Positions 6,041-6,631 of a stretch of DNA of 6,631 bases are shown in pieces. Position 1 is the first letter of the stretch. Every line of letters starts with the position of its first letter. A program made the translations under genes and the position numbers. The stretch comes from Candidatus Sericytochromatia bacterium (GTDB lineage: Bacteria; Cyanobacteriota; Sericytochromatia; JACMPN01). The notes beneath the pieces were generated by a model. It was not told where the DNA came from. It searched no databases and was given only the letters and a program-made list of their open reading frames with translations. The stretch is from positions 1 through 6,631 of the forward strand of contig JACMPN010000494.1 of assembly GCA_014377495.1 (NCBI GenBank). Direction: 5' to 3'.

Positions 6041-6060
6041 GCGGGGAACATAATCCCAAT
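6027..6060. repeat. 34-bp palindrome at the RIT right junction (13-bp arms, 8-bp loop)
   Basis: ATTGGGATTATGT (6027-6039) and ACATAATCCCAAT (6048-6060) are perfect reverse complements around GGCGGGGA. The outer seven bases on the right are the target copy, so the palindrome is completed by the target repeat. The left junction has no equivalent, which makes the element asymmetric. Confidence 0.85.
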
Positions 6061-6631
6061 AGACCATGCTGGGGATGCCGTGCTTGGCGATGGCCTGGCG
6101 GAAGCAGTCCTCCAGGGCCGGCAGGCTTTCCCGCCAGTAGAAGGCGGCATGGGTGATGAGCCGGCTGTGGTCGTCGATGAAGGCGTGCAGGTAGCACTTG
6201 CGGCGTCGGGAGGGGTCGGTGGGATCCGGCATCCAGAGGCCGTCGGAGAGGTCGGATTGCCAGGAGTCGTTGGGCCGCTTGTGCTCGAAGCGTCGAAAGG
6301 CTTTGGGCTCGGTGTCGCCGGTCTTGAGCAAGCCTGCGGCTCGCAGGTGATAGGCGATCGTGCCGGCCGAGACGGGAGAGTGTTCCGGCTCGGACAGCAT
6401 GTTGGCGATGGTTTCAGCCGAACGGGAGGGCAACTCGGCCCTGAGGGCCTTGGCTTTCTCGATCACCTCGGGCGGGACGGCCCGGGGGATGCCCTTGTCC
6501 TGGCGGGTTTTAGGCAGGAGCCCGGCGATGTTGTGCTGGCGGTAGAGTTGGCGCCACTGGCGCAGGGTGCGGCCGGCGACCTTGAGCAGTCTGTCGCCGG
6601 GAAAGCGGTGGGTGGCGGCCAGGATTTCCCG
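6053..6631 (-). pseudogene. DDE transposase, 5' half (HTH segments and first two catalytic Asp), partial
   Basis: The minus frame is open from the window edge for 193 codons to the insertion point. It begins REILAATHRF with no start codon, so the N-terminus is outside. Two helix-turn-helix-like segments are visible: GDRLLKVAGRTLRQWRQLY (residues 12-30) and SAETIANMLS...SAGTIAYHLRAAGLL (71-102). The rve/DDE core follows, with the first catalytic Asp in WQSDLSDG (residue 127, codon 6253-6251), FIDDHSRLITHA as the second strand, and the second Asp in SMVYWD (residue 193). The frame then runs on into the RIT end and reads about 113 unrelated residues to a stop at 5716-5714, so a chimeric product would lack the catalytic Glu. 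A product with only the binding domains could still occupy the transposon ends. Joined to 2526-1636, the two halves give at least 488 residues, normal for this transposase type. Confidence 0.88.
6054..6060 (+). repeat. Target-site direct repeat TCCCAAT, right copy
   Basis: This is the partner of 2522-2528. It is followed by AGACCATG, which continues the transposase 5' half (codons for Met-Val-Tyr on the minus strand), so it marks the true outer edge of the insertion. Confidence 0.85.

Larger units (their letters stand above)
2522..6059 (-). mobile_element. RIT (recombinase-in-trio) element, complete
   Basis: Three adjacent, same-strand, overlapping tyrosine recombinase genes fill this segment between terminal inverted repeats (2522-2554 and 6001-6033; 32 of 33 bp identical). 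This is the defining layout of RIT elements, described in Cupriavidus, Burkholderia and other bacteria. TCCCAAT occurs at both outer junctions (2522-2528 and 6054-6060). Removing one copy and everything between restores the transposase frame, so the net insertion is 3532 bp. All three recombinases keep a complete set of catalytic residues and the ends are nearly identical, so the element looks intact and recently inserted. No passenger gene is present. Confidence 0.9.
830..6631 (-). mobile_element. DDE transposase plus AAA ATPase transposon, partial, interrupted by a RIT element
   Basis: The transposon has two genes in transposase-ATPase order, the design of Mu-, Tn7- and Tn5053-like elements and of several unclassified IS groups. 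The transposase is in two pieces (6631-6053 and 2526-1636) on either side of a 3.5-kb insertion. One end should lie between 325 and 829. The other is beyond 6631 because the transposase N-terminus is missing. With the transposase broken, the element cannot move by itself unless a related transposase acts on it. The family name is not certain from sequence alone. Confidence 0.7.

Noticed and set aside
2522..6060. Three recombinase genes as an integron integrase or a phage integration module
   Set aside because: There is no gene-cassette array, no phage gene and no tRNA attachment site. Three overlapping recombinases between matching terminal repeats fit a RIT element.
2522..6060. Repeated ATTATGTG motifs as a CRISPR array or iterons of an origin
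   Set aside because: The copies sit only at the two ends, in both orientations and with uneven spacing; there is no replication or Cas gene.

Overview
The window is mobile DNA from a GC-rich genome (about 60% G+C by eye), probably a proteobacterium. I infer the group from composition, from a PAS domain of the kind common in proteobacterial sensor proteins, and from the mobile elements. There is no host housekeeping gene to fix the taxon. All convincing genes lie on the minus strand, so transcription runs from right to left.

Layout from right to left: (1) 6631-6053 is the 5' half of a DDE transposase gene whose N-terminus lies outside the window. It carries helix-turn-helix segments and the first two catalytic aspartates. 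(2) 6059-2522 is a complete insertion of about 3.5 kb. It holds three consecutive, translationally coupled tyrosine recombinase genes (5886-4615, 4618-3629, 3632-2613) between 33-bp terminal inverted repeats that match at 32 of 33 positions. This is the arrangement of a RIT (recombinase-in-trio) element. (3) 2526-1636 is the 3' half of the same DDE transposase, with the catalytic glutamate and a Mu/TnsB-like C-terminal region. (4) 1639-830 is an intact ExeA/TniB-like AAA ATPase that overlaps the transposase stop by 4 nt. (5) 829-325 is about 500 bp without a convincing gene, with hairpins and repeats that may be the end of the DDE transposon. (6) 324-1 is the N-terminal PAS domain of a signalling protein that continues beyond the left edge.

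The window is therefore a nested insertion: a RIT element inside a two-gene DDE-plus-ATPase transposon, beside a PAS-domain signalling gene. The empty site can be rebuilt. Joining the flanks at the repeated TCCCAAT restores an uninterrupted reading frame through Tyr-Trp-Asp-Asn-Gly and a DD(35)E catalytic core. The insertion falls on the codon of the second catalytic aspartate.

The most unusual structure is at the RIT ends. They contain inverted ATTATGTG arms around 6-bp spacers, as in core sites of tyrosine recombinases. The right end holds one complete core (CACATAA-TTGGGA-TTATGTG). A second core with the opposite spacer (AACATAA-TCCCAA-TTATGTG) would be rebuilt if the element circularised. 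The predicted circle junction thus has two back-to-back cores with opposite spacers, only 6 bp apart. RIT elements are known; this two-core reading of the ends and the hit on a DDE catalytic codon are my own inferences from the sequence.
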